From Streptomyces sp. PCS3-D2 (GTDB lineage Bacteria > Actinomycetota > Actinomycetes > Streptomycetales > Streptomycetaceae): DNA of 64,000 nt. Made by a program: the position numbers and the translations under genes. The notes under the pieces were generated by a model. The model did no database searches, was not told the origin of the DNA, and saw nothing but the letters and a program-made list of their open reading frames with translations. Below, in pieces: positions 8,351-17,300 of the stretch (position 1 is its first letter; every line of letters begins with the position of its first letter). The DNA lies in assembly GCF_000612545.2 (NCBI RefSeq), contig NZ_CP097800.1:3573001-3637000 (forward strand), written 5' to 3'.

Positions 8351-9188
8351 GGCTGCGCGCCGTCCAGAGCTCCGGGAAGACGTTCTTCGTCGCGCGCTTC
8401 TCCAGCCAGGTCACACCGGCCGAGCCGCCCGTTCCGGTCTTCGCGCCCATCGCGCGTCGGGTGGCCACCAGGTGGTCGTTGCGCCAGCGCCAGACGAGCT
8501 CGGCGACGTCGGTGAGGACCTCGCCGAGCCGGTGGAGGTCCGCGTGCAGCTCCGGGGCGGCGTACAGGCCGGTCCAGACGGCCTCGACCTCGGCCGAGGC
8601 CTCGTAGCGCAGCGAGAGGTCCCGGTTGAGGACCGACTCCGGTACCGGCAGGCCGCGGCGGGCCAGCAGGCGCAACACCTCGTCGTAGAGGCTGGGCTCC
8701 TGGAGGGCCTTCTCCAGCTCTGCGTGGACACGCGGCGCGCCGCGGTGCGGGACCAACATGGAGGAGGACTTCTCGCCGAGCAGGAACTCCATCCGGCGGT
8801 ACATCGCCGACTGGAATCCGGAACCTTCGCCGAGGGCGCCTCGGTAGGCGTTGAACTGCGCCGGGGTGAGCTGGGCGAGCGGGCGCCAGGAGGCGTTGAG
8901 GGCCTCCAATTCACGGAGGGAACGTTTCAGCGCATCCATTGCGACCGGGATGCGGTCCTCGCTCAGAGCCTTCGCGGCGGTTTCCCACTCGTGGACGATG
9001 ACCGTGAACCACAGCTCCATGACCTGGGTCGTGACCAGGAAGACCATCTCGCCCGGGTCGTCCGAGCGGAGGTGCTGGAGGTGGGTGAGGACGTCCGCCT
9101 GGACGTAGTCCTCGTACGGGGTCGTGCCGTCGAAGTCGAGGTTCGGGGTGTCCCCGCCGACTCCGGAGGCATCAAGGGTGTTCGACAT
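8343..9188 (-). CDS. kynA: Tryptophan 2,3-dioxygenase
   Basis: Haem enzyme opening the indole ring of tryptophan to N-formylkynurenine. The 281-residue form starting at ATG 9188 (MSNTLDASG) has the normal length and a good AGGAG 6 bases upstream. Family hallmarks are TPYEDYVQADVLTHLQHLRSD, MVFLVTTQVMELWF with the haem-distal region, FQSAMYRRMEFLLGEKS, and the C-terminal VWRWRNDHLVATRRAMGAKTGTGGSAGVTWL with the proximal histidine in NDH. The frame stays open upstream to 9803, but that extension is low-complexity shadow sequence. It is first in a kynA-kynU(-kynB-like) operon for tryptophan catabolism. Confidence 0.97.
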   Translation of the reverse strand: MSNTLDASGVGGDTPNLDFDGTTPYEDYVQADVLTHLQHLRSDDPGEMVFLVTTQVMELWFTVIVHEWETAAKALSEDRIPVAMDALKRSLRELEALNASWRPLAQLTPAQFNAYRGALGEGSGFQSAMYRRMEFLLGEKSSSMLVPHRGAPRVHAELEKALQEPSLYDEVLRLLARRGLPVPESVLNRDLSLRYEASAEVEAVWTGLYAAPELHADLHRLGEVLTDVAELVWRWRNDHLVATRRAMGAKTGTGGSAGVTWLEKRATKNVFPELWTARSHV

Positions 9189-9774
9189 CGCTGTCTCCTC
9201 GACACGTGCTTCCGGGTAGCGGTCCGCTCCTTCCGTGAGGTGAGTGGAGCCCCGGTCCCCTGCCCGCATCATAGGACCCCGGCGCGCCGGCGCTCCAGCG
9301 GAGAGTGATGCAGACCACACACCCGGTCCGCGTGCCACGTCCCGCCGCCCGCCGTGCGGCACCCGGTCGCAGCCTCGGCCGACCGGGAGACGGACCCGGT
9401 GCCGCCCCTCCGCCGCACCCGGGGGCTCGGTGCGGGACCGCACGGGACACGGCCGGGCGAGCACTGCGGCGCACGGCCACCTGTGGCTGGCCCCGCCGCC
9501 CTGTTCACGGTGGCGGCCCTTGCCACGCGCCACCGCGTCCCCCCGGGCGCCGGATCGGCCCTCTTCGGGGCCCCTGCGGGTCGGCAGCACTGGCGACGCT
9601 TCACCGGTGACGTGGGGCGACCACCTGGTCGTCCTCCAGGTGGCCCTCTTGTCCAGCGTGGGCCCCGCCGGCCCGGATCTCCTGACCCGGACGCGGTCTG
9701 TGCCACGGGCCCGCCTGGCCGATCTCTCCGGGATCCGGTGGGGAAAGTCGGCCCACCAGGTCCGCTCAGCGGGC
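9189..9774. other. Long intergenic region upstream of kynA
   Basis: This very GC-rich stretch of 586 bases has several overlapping open frames, but their translations are Arg/Gly/Pro-rich and resemble no protein. It should hold the kynA promoter. No gene or clear operator is visible. Confidence 0.4.
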
Positions 9775-10167
9775 TCAGGCCCCCGCGTCGATCGACTCCG
9801 CAATGATCCCGACCATGGTGGAATCCCAGGTGAGAACCAACAGTTCGGCCTTCTCCCCCTGGATGGTGTTGCAGGTCAGCGCAGTTCCGCCGCGGCCGCC
9901 ACCGATCGCCGCGTCGGACGGTCCGGCCAGCCGCAGCGCCTTCGCACCGGGCCCGTCCAGGACCGCTGCGGAGCGGAGCAGCGTTATCTTCCCGGGTTGC
10001 ATCCCAGATGCCCTGGCGCCCGTACGGTACCGGCAGCGCAGGGTGACCGGCTCACCGCGCCGAAACGCGGCGACGCGGCGTGCGGAACGGGCCCGGTCGA
10101 GCCCCTTGCCGCCGATCCACAGCGCCAGGTCCATCAGGGAATGCAGCGCGAGTTCCAGCAACAGCAT
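9775..10167 (-). CDS. Conserved-looking hypothetical protein, 130 aa
   Basis: The product starts MLLLELALHSLMDLALWIGG, a short hydrophobic N-terminus that may be a membrane anchor or amphipathic helix, followed by a basic stretch and a beta-rich region (EPVTLRCRYRTGARASG, KITLLRSAAVLDGPG, ALTCNTIQGEKAELLVLTWDSTMVGIIAESID). No domain is recognised. ATG 10167 has GAGGAG 12 bases upstream. The translation has normal composition, unlike frames on the other strand, so it is probably a real gene. It is divergent from the DUF3151 gene across about 290 bases in which nothing else is evident. Confidence 0.6.
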   Translation of the reverse strand: MLLLELALHSLMDLALWIGGKGLDRARSARRVAAFRRGEPVTLRCRYRTGARASGMQPGKITLLRSAAVLDGPGAKALRLAGPSDAAIGGGRGGTALTCNTIQGEKAELLVLTWDSTMVGIIAESIDAGA

Positions 10168-10455
10168 GTGATCGTTCGCTCCTCAACTCAAAGGATTCGT
10201 GCAAGGCGTGTGCGGGTGCAGCCCGCTTGCCCGTGCGTGCGAGCACGCCCGGGGCCGTCAGACCGTACGCATGAAGCCTTGGCGTCCTTGCGGAAGGCCC
10301 CGACGGACTCGCCGCCCGGCCCCGTGCCGTCGTGGGTGGACCCGAAGTCGATGACCTGCCGGGCCTTGCCCCCCGAGCTTCCGGGTCCGGTCCTCACCGT
10401 TGCACGGGGTCTGCTCTCCGATCGTCCCCCGGTCCCCGAGTGGCAGACTGCTTCC

Positions 10456-10872
10456 ATGACGATGCACAAGAACCTGCTCGGCGGCCCGGAGCCGACGTAC
10501 CTCCCGGAGAACGAAGAGGCGTACCGCCTGCTCGGCGAGGGGTCCCTGTCGCCGGCCGAAGTGGTGGCGAAGGACCCCACGTTCTCGCTCGCCTGGGCGA
10601 TGCTCGCCGACGAGGCCTTCGAGGCCGGTCGGGTGGTCGAGTCGTACGCGTACGCGCGCACCGGCTACCACCGCGGTCTGGACGCGCTGCGCCGGGCCGG
10701 GTGGAAGGGGCACGGCCCCATCCCCTGGGACCACCAGGCCAATCGCGGGTTCCTGCGCTGCCTCGCCGCCCTCGCTCGCGCCGCCGGCGCGATCGACGAG
10801 AAGAGCGAGACGGAGAGGTGCTGGCAGTTCCTGAACGACAGCAGCGCCGAGGCGTACGCCGAGCTGAAGTAG
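10456..10872 (+). CDS. DUF3151 family protein
   Basis: A 138-residue protein matching the actinobacterial DUF3151 family: KNLLGGPEPTYLPE at the start, then a helical core (FSLAWAMLADEAFEAGRVVESYAYARTGYHRGLDALRRAGWKGHGPIPW) and FLRCLAALARAAGAIDEKSETERCWQFLNDSS near the end. Function is unknown; the fold looks like TPR-type helices. ATG 10456 gives the family N-terminus. From memory this gene sits next to fba in many Streptomyces, and here it is convergent with fbaA across a shared hairpin. Confidence 0.85.
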   Translation: MTMHKNLLGGPEPTYLPENEEAYRLLGEGSLSPAEVVAKDPTFSLAWAMLADEAFEAGRVVESYAYARTGYHRGLDALRRAGWKGHGPIPWDHQANRGFLRCLAALARAAGAIDEKSETERCWQFLNDSSAEAYAELK

Positions 10873-10890
10873 AGGGGCGGGCAGCCCGAA

Positions 10891-10922
10891 GCCCGGCCTC
10901 CGTCGTGGGACGGAGGCCGGGC
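10891..10922. terminator. Bidirectional terminator between DUF3151 gene and fbaA
   Basis: A perfect 14-bp stem (GCCCGGCCTCCGTC, loop GTGG) lies between the convergent stops at 10872 and 10961. Confidence 0.85.
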
Positions 10923-10960
10923 CCTGGGGGTGCGACTGCTGCCGCCTCAGCGGCGGCGGA

Positions 10961-11983
10961 CTACTTGATCCGGGTGCCGGCAGAGCGCAGGTCCGCGCAC
11001 GCCTCGACGACGCGCGCAGCCATGCCCGCCTCGGCGGCCTTGCCCCAGGTCCGCGGGTCGTACTTCGACTTGGTGCCGACCTCGCCGTCGACCTTCAAAA
11101 CGCCCGCGTAGTTGCTGAACATGTGGTCCACGACCGGGCGGGTGAAGGCGTACTGGGTGTCGGTGTCCAGGTTCATCTTCACCACGCCGTTCTCCAGCGC
11201 GGTGGCGATCTCCTCGGCCGTGGAACCCGAACCGCCGTGGAAGACGAAGTCGAACGGCGAGGCCTTGCCGAACTTCTCGGCGACACCGGCCTGGAGGTCC
11301 TTCAGGAGCTCGGGGCGCAGCACGACGTTGCCCGGCTTGTAGACGCCGTGGACGTTGCCGAAGGAGGCGGCCAGCAGGTAGCGGCCCTTCTCGCCCAGGC
11401 CCAGGGCCTCGGCGGTACGGATGGCGTCCTCGACGGTGGTGTACAGCTCGTCGTTGATCTCGTGGCTGACGCCGTCCTCCTCGCCACCGGTCGGGGTGAT
11501 CTCGACCTCAAGGATGATCTTCGCGGCGACGGCCTTGGCGAGCAGCTCCTGGCCGATCGCCAGGTTGTCGGCCAGGGTCTCGGCGGAGCCGTCCCACATG
11601 TGCGACTGGAAGAGCGGGTTCTGACCGCGGGCGACGCGCTCGGCGGAGATGTCCAGGAGCGGACGTACGTAGCCGTCCAGCTTGTCCTTGGGGCAGTGGT
11701 CGGTGTGCAGGGCGACGGTGATGTCGTACTTGGCGGCGACGATGTGCGCGAACTCGGCCAGGGCGACCGCGCCGGTGACCATGTCCTTGTTGTGCTGGCC
11801 ACCCAGGAACTCCGCACCACCGGTGGAGATCTGGATGATGCCGTCGCTCTCGGCCTCCGCGAAGCCCCGCAGCGCGGCGTGCAGGGTCTGGGACGAGGTC
11901 ACGTTGATGGCCGGGTAGGCGAACTTGCCTGCCTTCGCCCGGTCGAGCATCTCGTTGTAGACCTCGGGGGTTGCGATGGGCAT
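10961..11983 (-). CDS. fbaA: Class II fructose-1,6-bisphosphate aldolase
   Basis: Zinc-dependent aldolase of glycolysis/gluconeogenesis, interconverting fructose 1,6-bisphosphate with dihydroxyacetone phosphate and glyceraldehyde 3-phosphate. The 340-residue protein starts MPIATPEVYNEML at ATG 11983, with AAGGAG upstream. Zinc and catalytic motifs are ALHTDHCPKDKLDGYV (Asp and His), EVEITPTGGEEDGV, SFGNVHGVYKPGNV, FVFHGGSGST and KMNLDTDTQYAFTRPV. These are characteristic of the long class II (type A) enzymes. It is monocistronic, with a parS palindrome 130 bases upstream of its start. Confidence 0.98.
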   Translation of the reverse strand: MPIATPEVYNEMLDRAKAGKFAYPAINVTSSQTLHAALRGFAEAESDGIIQISTGGAEFLGGQHNKDMVTGAVALAEFAHIVAAKYDITVALHTDHCPKDKLDGYVRPLLDISAERVARGQNPLFQSHMWDGSAETLADNLAIGQELLAKAVAAKIILEVEITPTGGEEDGVSHEINDELYTTVEDAIRTAEALGLGEKGRYLLAASFGNVHGVYKPGNVVLRPELLKDLQAGVAEKFGKASPFDFVFHGGSGSTAEEIATALENGVVKMNLDTDTQYAFTRPVVDHMFSNYAGVLKVDGEVGTKSKYDPRTWGKAAEAGMAARVVEACADLRSAGTRIK

Positions 11984-12113
11984 CTGTCCGCTCCTTGGGT
12001 GTGCGGGAAGTGTGCTTATTGCGGGCCCTGACCTGGGGGCGACGTCATCGTCGCGCCTATCTTTCCAGACTCCGCGCAAGGGTCCAGCCCGCCGGTCTCG
12101 CGTCAGGCGGGAA

Positions 12114-12149
12114 CGTCCCGGGATGTTTCACGTGAAACATCCCGGGACG
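12114..12149. other. parS (ParB-binding centromere site) inside a 36-bp perfect palindrome
   Basis: The central 16 bases at 12124-12139 are TGTTTCACGTGAAACA, an exact match to the bacterial parS consensus, which contains the GTTTCACGTGAAAC used by Streptomyces ParB. Perfect symmetry extends 10 bases further on each side (CGTCCCGGGA and its complement), giving 36 bp, so the DNA could also act as the pyrE terminator. Streptomyces chromosomes carry roughly twenty parS sites, mostly around oriC, and a site in this gene neighbourhood fits that pattern. Confidence 0.92.
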
Positions 12150-12220
12150 CGATGAAAAGCCAGGTCAGACCCACCTCAAGAGGTCGGGGGACCCTTGGCG
12201 CCAGTTGTCGCGGTGGCCGG

Positions 12221-12784
12221 TCAGGACAGGCCGAGGTCCTCGAGGCGGTAGCCGGTGAGGTACGGCAGGCCCGCCTCGGCGATCGCGTCGGCCGCGCCGC
12301 GGTCGACGATCGTGGCGACGGCGACGACCTCGCCGCCGGCCTCGCGGACGGCCTCTACGGCGGTCAGCGGGGAACCGCCGGTGGTCGAGGTGTCCTCGAC
12401 CACCAGGCAGCGCCTGCCCTTCACGTCGGCGCCCTCGATGCGGCGCTGCATGCCGTGCGCCTTCTGCGCCTTGCGGACGACGAAGGCGTCCAGGCGCTGA
12501 CCGCGCGCGGCGGAGGCGTGCAGCATCGAGGTGGCGACCGGGTCGGCACCGAGGGTCAGGCCGCCGACGCAGTCGTAGTCGAGCTCGGCGGTGAGGTCGA
12601 GCATGACCTGGCCGACCAGCGGGGCCGCCTCGCCGTCGAGGGTGATCCGGCGGAGGTCGATGTAGTAGTCGGCCTCCCGGCCGGAGGAGAGGATCACCTT
12701 GCCGTGCACGACGGCCTTGTCCTTGATCTGCTGCAGAAGCGCATCGCGCGTGCCCGACGGCATGACTTCGTTGACGTCACTCAT
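12221..12784 (-). CDS. pyrE: Orotate phosphoribosyltransferase
   Basis: Transfers orotate to PRPP, giving OMP, in pyrimidine biosynthesis. The 187-residue protein has GKVILSSGREADYYIDLRRITL (the orotate-binding SGRxSxYYID-like region), DYDCVGGLTLGADPVATSM, AFVVRKAQKAHGM and the PRPP-binding motif CLVVEDTSTTGGSPLTAVEAV. ATG 12784 gives the usual length. It is 21 bases downstream of an aldose-epimerase-like gene in the same direction, so the two are likely cotranscribed. The parS palindrome follows 72 bases after the stop. Confidence 0.96.
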   Translation of the reverse strand: MSDVNEVMPSGTRDALLQQIKDKAVVHGKVILSSGREADYYIDLRRITLDGEAAPLVGQVMLDLTAELDYDCVGGLTLGADPVATSMLHASAARGQRLDAFVVRKAQKAHGMQRRIEGADVKGRRCLVVEDTSTTGGSPLTAVEAVREAGGEVVAVATIVDRGAADAIAEAGLPYLTGYRLEDLGLS

Positions 12785-12805
12785 GGCGACGAGCTTAGTT
12801 GCGGG

Positions 12806-13588
12806 CTAGACGAGGCGCCGCCACGTCCAGGTCGTGGAGACCTCCAGCGGGTCGACGGGGGTGACCAGGCGCGGAGCGGTGTTGATCCCGTTCGGCGGAC
12901 CGGACTGGGGCTCGACGCAGACGGCTTCGGCCTGCTCGTCGTAGACGACCACCCATTCGGACCTGCTGGTGACGCGTAGTTCCAGCGCACCGGGCCAGGT
13001 GAGGGTGACGTCGACCCCGTCGGGCATGCCGAAGCAGTCGTCCCAGGGACCGGGCCGGCGGTCGATGCGCTGTCCGGTGGGCAGGTGGTCGGCCCCGCGC
13101 TCCTCCTGCCAGGCGGGGTCGAAGGAGATCTCGACGTCCTGACCTCCGAGGCTGCGCAGGAACCAGGGGTGCCAGCCGGCCTGGGCGGGGAAGGAGTCCC
13201 CGTACGTCTCGACGCCCATGGTGAGGGTCAGTGAGTCCTCGGTCAGCGTGACGACCTGGGTGACCCGGCCGGGCGTCGGCCACGGGTCGGCGAGGTCGTA
13301 GACGAATGCGGCCTCGGTGGCGGTGGCGCCGGCCGGCCGCCACGACGCGTCCCGGCCGAGGCCGTGCAGGGCGTGCGGCGGGTGGTCGAGGGGCATCTGG
13401 TGCACGGTCGCACCGTTGTGGAACCGGCCGTCCTTCATCCGGCCGCACCACGGCACCATCGGGAAGGCTCCGTACCGGGGCCCCTGGCGCAGCAGCTCGG
13501 TTCCGTCGATGCGCAGGCTGCTGATCCGGCAGCCGTTCTCCTGGTCGACAGTCACCTCGGTGCCGCCGGCGCTCAGTTGCGTACTCAT
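12806..13588 (-). CDS. Aldose 1-epimerase family protein
   Basis: A 260-residue beta-sandwich sugar epimerase of the galactose mutarotase-like superfamily. Landmarks are CRISSLRIDGTELLR, GAFPMVPWCGRMKDGRF, HALHGLGRDASW (first catalytic His in HGLG), FPAQAGWHPWFLR (second His in GWHPWF) and VCVEPQSGPPNGIN (Glu). All the usual catalytic positions are present. The substrate is uncertain: this subgroup includes enzymes acting on glucose-6-phosphate or free aldoses. ATG 13588 was chosen because the upstream in-frame extension is low-complexity. It probably forms an operon with pyrE. Confidence 0.85.
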   Translation of the reverse strand: MSTQLSAGGTEVTVDQENGCRISSLRIDGTELLRQGPRYGAFPMVPWCGRMKDGRFHNGATVHQMPLDHPPHALHGLGRDASWRPAGATATEAAFVYDLADPWPTPGRVTQVVTLTEDSLTLTMGVETYGDSFPAQAGWHPWFLRSLGGQDVEISFDPAWQEERGADHLPTGQRIDRRPGPWDDCFGMPDGVDVTLTWPGALELRVTSRSEWVVVYDEQAEAVCVEPQSGPPNGINTAPRLVTPVDPLEVSTTWTWRRLV

Positions 13589-13679
13589 GCAGTCGACCCT
13601 AGTAGTGCTCGGCCACGTCACCGCAGGTGCACCGGTCAGGGCCGCAGTGTCCGGTGGGTGCACGCCACGGCGCGGGAAA

Positions 13680-13706
13680 CGCCCGGGTACGCGCCGCACC
13701 CGGGCG
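13680..13706 (-). terminator. Hairpin terminator after the SRPBCC gene
   Basis: CGCCCGGGT and ACCCGGGCG flank a 9-base loop. The hairpin lies 67 bases after the stop at 13773 on the minus strand and before the epimerase gene. Confidence 0.6.
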
Positions 13707-13772
13707 TCCCGGCCAGGGCGTGACGCCGACGGCAGAGCCCGAGACCGCACGCACCGCGGCGGGGGCCGCGGG

Positions 13773-14603
13773 TCAGCGGCGGCGACGCAGGGCGCGGCCG
13801 ATGACGACGGCGGAGGCGAGTGCGAGCGCCGCAGCCGGGGCGATCCAGCGCAGGCTGTCGCCGGTCGCGGTGGCGGCCGGGGCGGGAACCGGAGCGTACC
13901 GGCCGCGCGGGGGCGCGTGGTCCACCTCCTCGGCACTGCGGCCGATCATGGTGCGGCGGGCGTGGGCGGCCTCGGCCGGCGGCCGCGGGGCACCGGCCGC
14001 TCCGAGGTCCTCGAACCCGGCGGCCAGGAACGGGTCCACGGCAGGGTCCAGGGACGGGGGCGGCACCTCGGTCTCGAAGACCGTGGCGCTGACCTCGGTG
14101 ACGTCGCCTTGGGGTCCCTCCACACCATCGGCGTCCTCGGCCTCGGCAACGGGATCGGCGACGGGACCGCTCACCGCGGACCCGGCGGCCAGTTGGCCGG
14201 CGGCCCGGTCGAACAGCCTGCGCAGGGCGGTGGCCGCAGCCGCGGGGTCGAAGGAGGCGGCCCGCCCGTCGGCGGTGGCGTGGGCGGAGAAGTCCAGCCG
14301 GGTCCCGTCCGGTGCCGGCGTCAGACGCAGGCCGAGGGAGAACGTCACGGTGCCGCTGCCCCGCACCTCGGTGCCCTCGCCCTCGAAGGTGAAGTGGTCG
14401 GGGTCCCGCTCGGTGACGGCCGCGGACCCCCGATAGGTCACGGTGCTCCCGCCGGCCCGGACCTTGAGCCGGCCGGACAGCGGGCCGACGCCGGTGTCGG
14501 CGTCCTGCTGGAGTCCCGGCACGCACCGGGCCACCCGTGCGGGGTCGCGCAGCACGGCGCGGAGGTCGTCTGCCGGGACCGGGACGAACACCTGATGCTC
14601 CAT
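13773..14603 (-). CDS. SRPBCC (CoxG-like) protein with C-terminal membrane anchor
   Basis: A 276-residue protein. Residues 1-135 form an SRPBCC/START-type domain of the carbon monoxide dehydrogenase subunit G group: MEHQVFVPVPADDLRAVLRDPARVARCVPGLQ, VRAGGSTVTYRGSAAVTERD, GRAASFDPAAAATALRRLFDRAAGQL. A low-complexity acidic/Pro linker and one C-terminal transmembrane helix (LRWIAPAAALALASAVVIGRALRRRR) follow, so the domain faces the cytosol and is membrane-tethered. CoxG-type proteins help maturation of molybdenum CO dehydrogenase or bind hydrophobic ligands such as quinones. No cox genes are in view, so a lipid- or quinone-binding role is inference. It begins 32 bases after the spermidine-synthase-like gene. 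Confidence 0.78.
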   Translation of the reverse strand: MEHQVFVPVPADDLRAVLRDPARVARCVPGLQQDADTGVGPLSGRLKVRAGGSTVTYRGSAAVTERDPDHFTFEGEGTEVRGSGTVTFSLGLRLTPAPDGTRLDFSAHATADGRAASFDPAAAATALRRLFDRAAGQLAAGSAVSGPVADPVAEAEDADGVEGPQGDVTEVSATVFETEVPPPSLDPAVDPFLAAGFEDLGAAGAPRPPAEAAHARRTMIGRSAEEVDHAPPRGRYAPVPAPAATATGDSLRWIAPAAALALASAVVIGRALRRRR

Positions 14604-14635
14604 GCGATCGAGCCTACGGCCTGGACCGCACCGGG

Positions 14636-16279
14636 TCACGAATACCGCGGATGCGGCAGCGTCGAGGGCGGAAGTCCGCTCAGTCGGGTGCGTTCGGCGT
14701 CGCGCGCCGCGTCCTGGAGGGAACCGGTGGTCAGCGAGCTCAGCGCGGGCGTCTCGCCGTCCACGCGCAGCCGGGGCTGCTGGTCGCGGGCGGCCAGGAC
14801 GAGGCCCCAGTCCTGCGGTGGCGCGCCGGTCCCGCCGGAGGGGCTGCGGTCGGGGCCGGCGGTGAAGCCCGTGAGGCGGCCGCCGGCGCTGTACGGGGCG
14901 GTACGCAGGCCCGCCGCGCGGAGCGTGGAGTCGACGGTCCAGTACGTACGGGGGCGCGCGGTCATCGGTCCGGCGTGCACGGCCATCCGGCCTCCGGGGG
15001 CCAGCGCCCGTGCGGCCAGTCCGTAGAACTCCTGCGAGTACAGCTTCGTGCTGGGGGCGATGCCGGGATCCGGCAGGTCGGAGACGATCACGTCGAAGCG
15101 GTCGTTCGCGGCGGGGCCGCGCAGCCAGCGGAAGGCGTCCTCGTTGACGACGACCAGGCGCGGGTCGGCGTACACCCCGGCGTTGAGCGCGGACAGCATG
15201 GGGTCGGTGCGGGCGAGGCTGACCACGCCGGGGTCGACCTCGACGACGGTGACGGAGGCGACATCCCGGTAGCGGAGGACCTCGCGGGCGGCGAGCCCGT
15301 CGCCGCCGCCGAGGACGAGCACCCGGGCGTGCGGGCCGGTCATCGCGGGGTGCACCAGGGCCTCGTGGTAGCGGTACTCGTCGTAGCCGCTGACCCGCAG
15401 CCGCCCGTCGAGGTACAGGTCGAGGGAGCGCGGGGAGCCGGTCGCGGGCCCGGTGAGCACCAGCTCCTGCACGCCGGTCCGGACGGCGACCCGCACCTCG
15501 GATCCGTAGACGGCACGCCGGGCGAACCGCTCGAAGTCGTCGGCGAGGACGGTCGCGGAGGCCAGGACGACGAGGACGGTCAGGTTCGCGGCGACGAGCA
15601 GCCAGCGGCTCCGCCGGCTCAGGTCACGGCGGAAGAGCCACAGGACCAGCCCGCCGCCGACGACGGCGTTGACGGTGCCGGTGACCATGGCGCCGGTGAG
15701 CTGACCGAGCATCGGCAGCAGCAGGAACGGGAAGGCGAGGCCTCCGACGAGGGCGCCCACGTAGTCGGCGGCGAACAGGTCGGCGACGGCGCCGCCCGCG
15801 TCCTGTCTGCGGATGCGCTGGATGAGGACCATCAGCAGCGGGATCTCCGCGCCGATGAGCATCCCGATGGCGAACGAGAACGCGACAAGCGCTGGTCGGG
15901 ACTCCCCCAGCCAGGCGAAACTCGCGTAGAGCGCCATGGCGGAGAGGCCGCCGAGACAGGCGAGGCCGGCCTCGATGACGGCGAAGCCGAGGGCGGGCCG
16001 GTGCCGCAGGCGCTTGGCGAGCAGCGAGCCGACGCCCATGGCGAAGACCATGACGGACAGGACGACCGACGCCTGGGTGACGGAGTCGCCGATGAGGTAG
16101 GTGCCCAGGGCGAGGAGCTCCAGCTCGTACACCAGCCCGCAGGCGGCGCAGACGAACACGGTGGCCAGGACCAGGAGTCGGCCGGTCCGGGGCCGTACGG
16201 GCAGCGCCACCGGAACGGTCGCGGCGCCTCCCGGCTCCGGAGCCGGGAGGACCCGGCGCGGGACGGAACGGTCGATCAT
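14636..16279 (-). CDS. Integral-membrane spermidine-synthase-like protein
   Basis: A 547-residue fusion. Residues 30-220 hold about seven membrane helices ([64 protein letters not shown]). A cytosolic Rossmann methyltransferase-like domain follows with the polyamine synthase signatures [60 protein letters not shown] and [27 protein letters not shown]. Soluble spermidine synthases transfer aminopropyl groups from decarboxylated SAM; membrane versions are common in Streptomyces and their substrate is not established. It is likely cotranscribed with the SRPBCC gene. The start ATG 16279 precedes a cytosolic basic stretch. Confidence 0.88.
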   Translation of the reverse strand: MIDRSVPRRVLPAPEPGGAATVPVALPVRPRTGRLLVLATVFVCAACGLVYELELLALGTYLIGDSVTQASVVLSVMVFAMGVGSLLAKRLRHRPALGFAVIEAGLACLGGLSAMALYASFAWLGESRPALVAFSFAIGMLIGAEIPLLMVLIQRIRRQDAGGAVADLFAADYVGALVGGLAFPFLLLPMLGQLTGAMVTGTVNAVVGGGLVLWLFRRDLSRRSRWLLVAANLTVLVVLASATVLADDFERFARRAVYGSEVRVAVRTGVQELVLTGPATGSPRSLDLYLDGRLRVSGYDEYRYHEALVHPAMTGPHARVLVLGGGDGLAAREVLRYRDVASVTVVEVDPGVVSLARTDPMLSALNAGVYADPRLVVVNEDAFRWLRGPAANDRFDVIVSDLPDPGIAPSTKLYSQEFYGLAARALAPGGRMAVHAGPMTARPRTYWTVDSTLRAAGLRTAPYSAGGRLTGFTAGPDRSPSGGTGAPPQDWGLVLAARDQQPRLRVDGETPALSSLTTGSLQDAARDAERTRLSGLPPSTLPHPRYS

Positions 16280-16435
16280 GCAGCGAACCGTACGTCACCG
16301 CCCACTCGCATCCGGTCACCCACATGGGTGCAAGTGGCGCACCGATTCGGCCGGTTGGCGTAACCACACCGCACGCCTCGCGCCACGGGGCTCCGCCAGG
16401 ACCCGCCGCGCCCGAACGGCCCTCCCCCGCATGGC

Positions 16436-16981
16436 CTAGAGCAGGGCCGGCGATTCCAGAGCCGGCGCCGCGGCTCCCATCCGGATCCCGACCCGCGTGC
16501 GGGTGACCACCAACTGCCCCTCCTGCGGGTAGGCGTGCCAGGTGCGCCACCGCACCTGGCCCTCGTACCGCTGGGCGAGCATGGCGGTGAAGGCGTGCGG
16601 ACTTCCCGGAAACGTCCCCGCGAGCCCGTTCGGGTGATCGGCCACCAGGGCGAGCAGCTCCTGCGCCCGCCCCGCGAACGATCCCCGGGACAGGGTCTCG
16701 ACCCGTGCGGCGAACTCGTACTCGCAGTCGCCCACCCGCTTCGCCACGCCGAGCGGCAGCGGCGTACTGCTGCCGGGCATGCAGGCGACCGTCTCCGAAC
16801 AGAGCACGTCCCGCTCCTCCAGCAGAACCTGATGGGAGGCCCCGAGCAGGCGCAACTCGACCTTCGCACCAGAAAGCTCGAGGTTCAGTACGGCCAGGGC
16901 GGGCAGCCGGTCCCGACCCAGGGCCCAGGCGAGATCGGCGGCACGCGTGTCGGTGTATGAGGTCTGGAGGGTCGTGAGCAT
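16436..16981 (-). CDS. DUF2617 family protein
   Basis: A 181-residue protein starting MLTTLQTSYTDTRAADLAWALGRDRLPALAVL at ATG 16981, with GGAG 8 bases upstream. The rest has an alternating beta pattern (VELRLLGASHQVLLEE, YEFAARVETLSRGSF, VRWRTWHAYPQEGQLVVTRTRV). This matches the actinobacterial DUF2617 family, whose function is unknown. It is upstream of, and in the same direction as, the spermidine-synthase-like gene across 156 bases, an association that from memory recurs in Streptomyces and suggests a related role. Confidence 0.8.
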   Translation of the reverse strand: MLTTLQTSYTDTRAADLAWALGRDRLPALAVLNLELSGAKVELRLLGASHQVLLEERDVLCSETVACMPGSSTPLPLGVAKRVGDCEYEFAARVETLSRGSFAGRAQELLALVADHPNGLAGTFPGSPHAFTAMLAQRYEGQVRWRTWHAYPQEGQLVVTRTRVGIRMGAAAPALESPALL

Positions 16982-17300
16982 GAGTCGGCTCCGCAAACGC
17001 GCGAGGGAGAGGGGCCGGGGCCCGCCAGCGGTAGCAAGCACGGGTGGGGGGACACCGGCACGGGTCCACAGGAAGTCCAGGGAGGTCCGAGGACTGGTCT
17101 ACTCAACCGAGGGAATCATGAAAGGCACGGCACTCACAGCGTTTTTACCCAACTTGACGGGGTTTACATCCCCCCGGGGGCTTCGCAGTTCACGTGTTCA
17201 ACAGGTTGCGTCCCGCGCGTCGCGCTGCACGGACAACGCACGGGGCGCCCGGGGGAAACGGGCCTCGGACGCCCACGTCAGGACGGCGCCGTCCGCCCCG
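16982..17300. other. Intergenic region with a relatively AT-rich stretch
   Basis: About 320 bases between the DUF2617 start and the end of the small Gly/Cys gene. The segment 17118-17175 is noticeably less GC-rich (CAGCGTTTTTACCCAACTTG), as expected of a promoter for the minus-strand DUF2617 operon. No gene is seen. Confidence 0.4.

Noticed and set aside
9189-9774. Several open frames on both strands upstream of kynA
   Set aside because: All overlap each other, have low-complexity basic translations and lack ribosome sites.
8343-9803. Tryptophan dioxygenase reading frame open 205 codons further upstream
   Set aside because: The added residues are Arg/Gly/Pro-rich shadow sequence; ATG 9188 has a good ribosome site and gives normal length.
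13317-16363. Long plus-strand open frames (up to 608 codons) opposite the SRPBCC and spermidine-synthase-like genes
   Set aside because: They are antisense to genes with clear domains, and their translations are repetitive (Arg, Gly, Val, Asp), typical of high-GC shadow frames.
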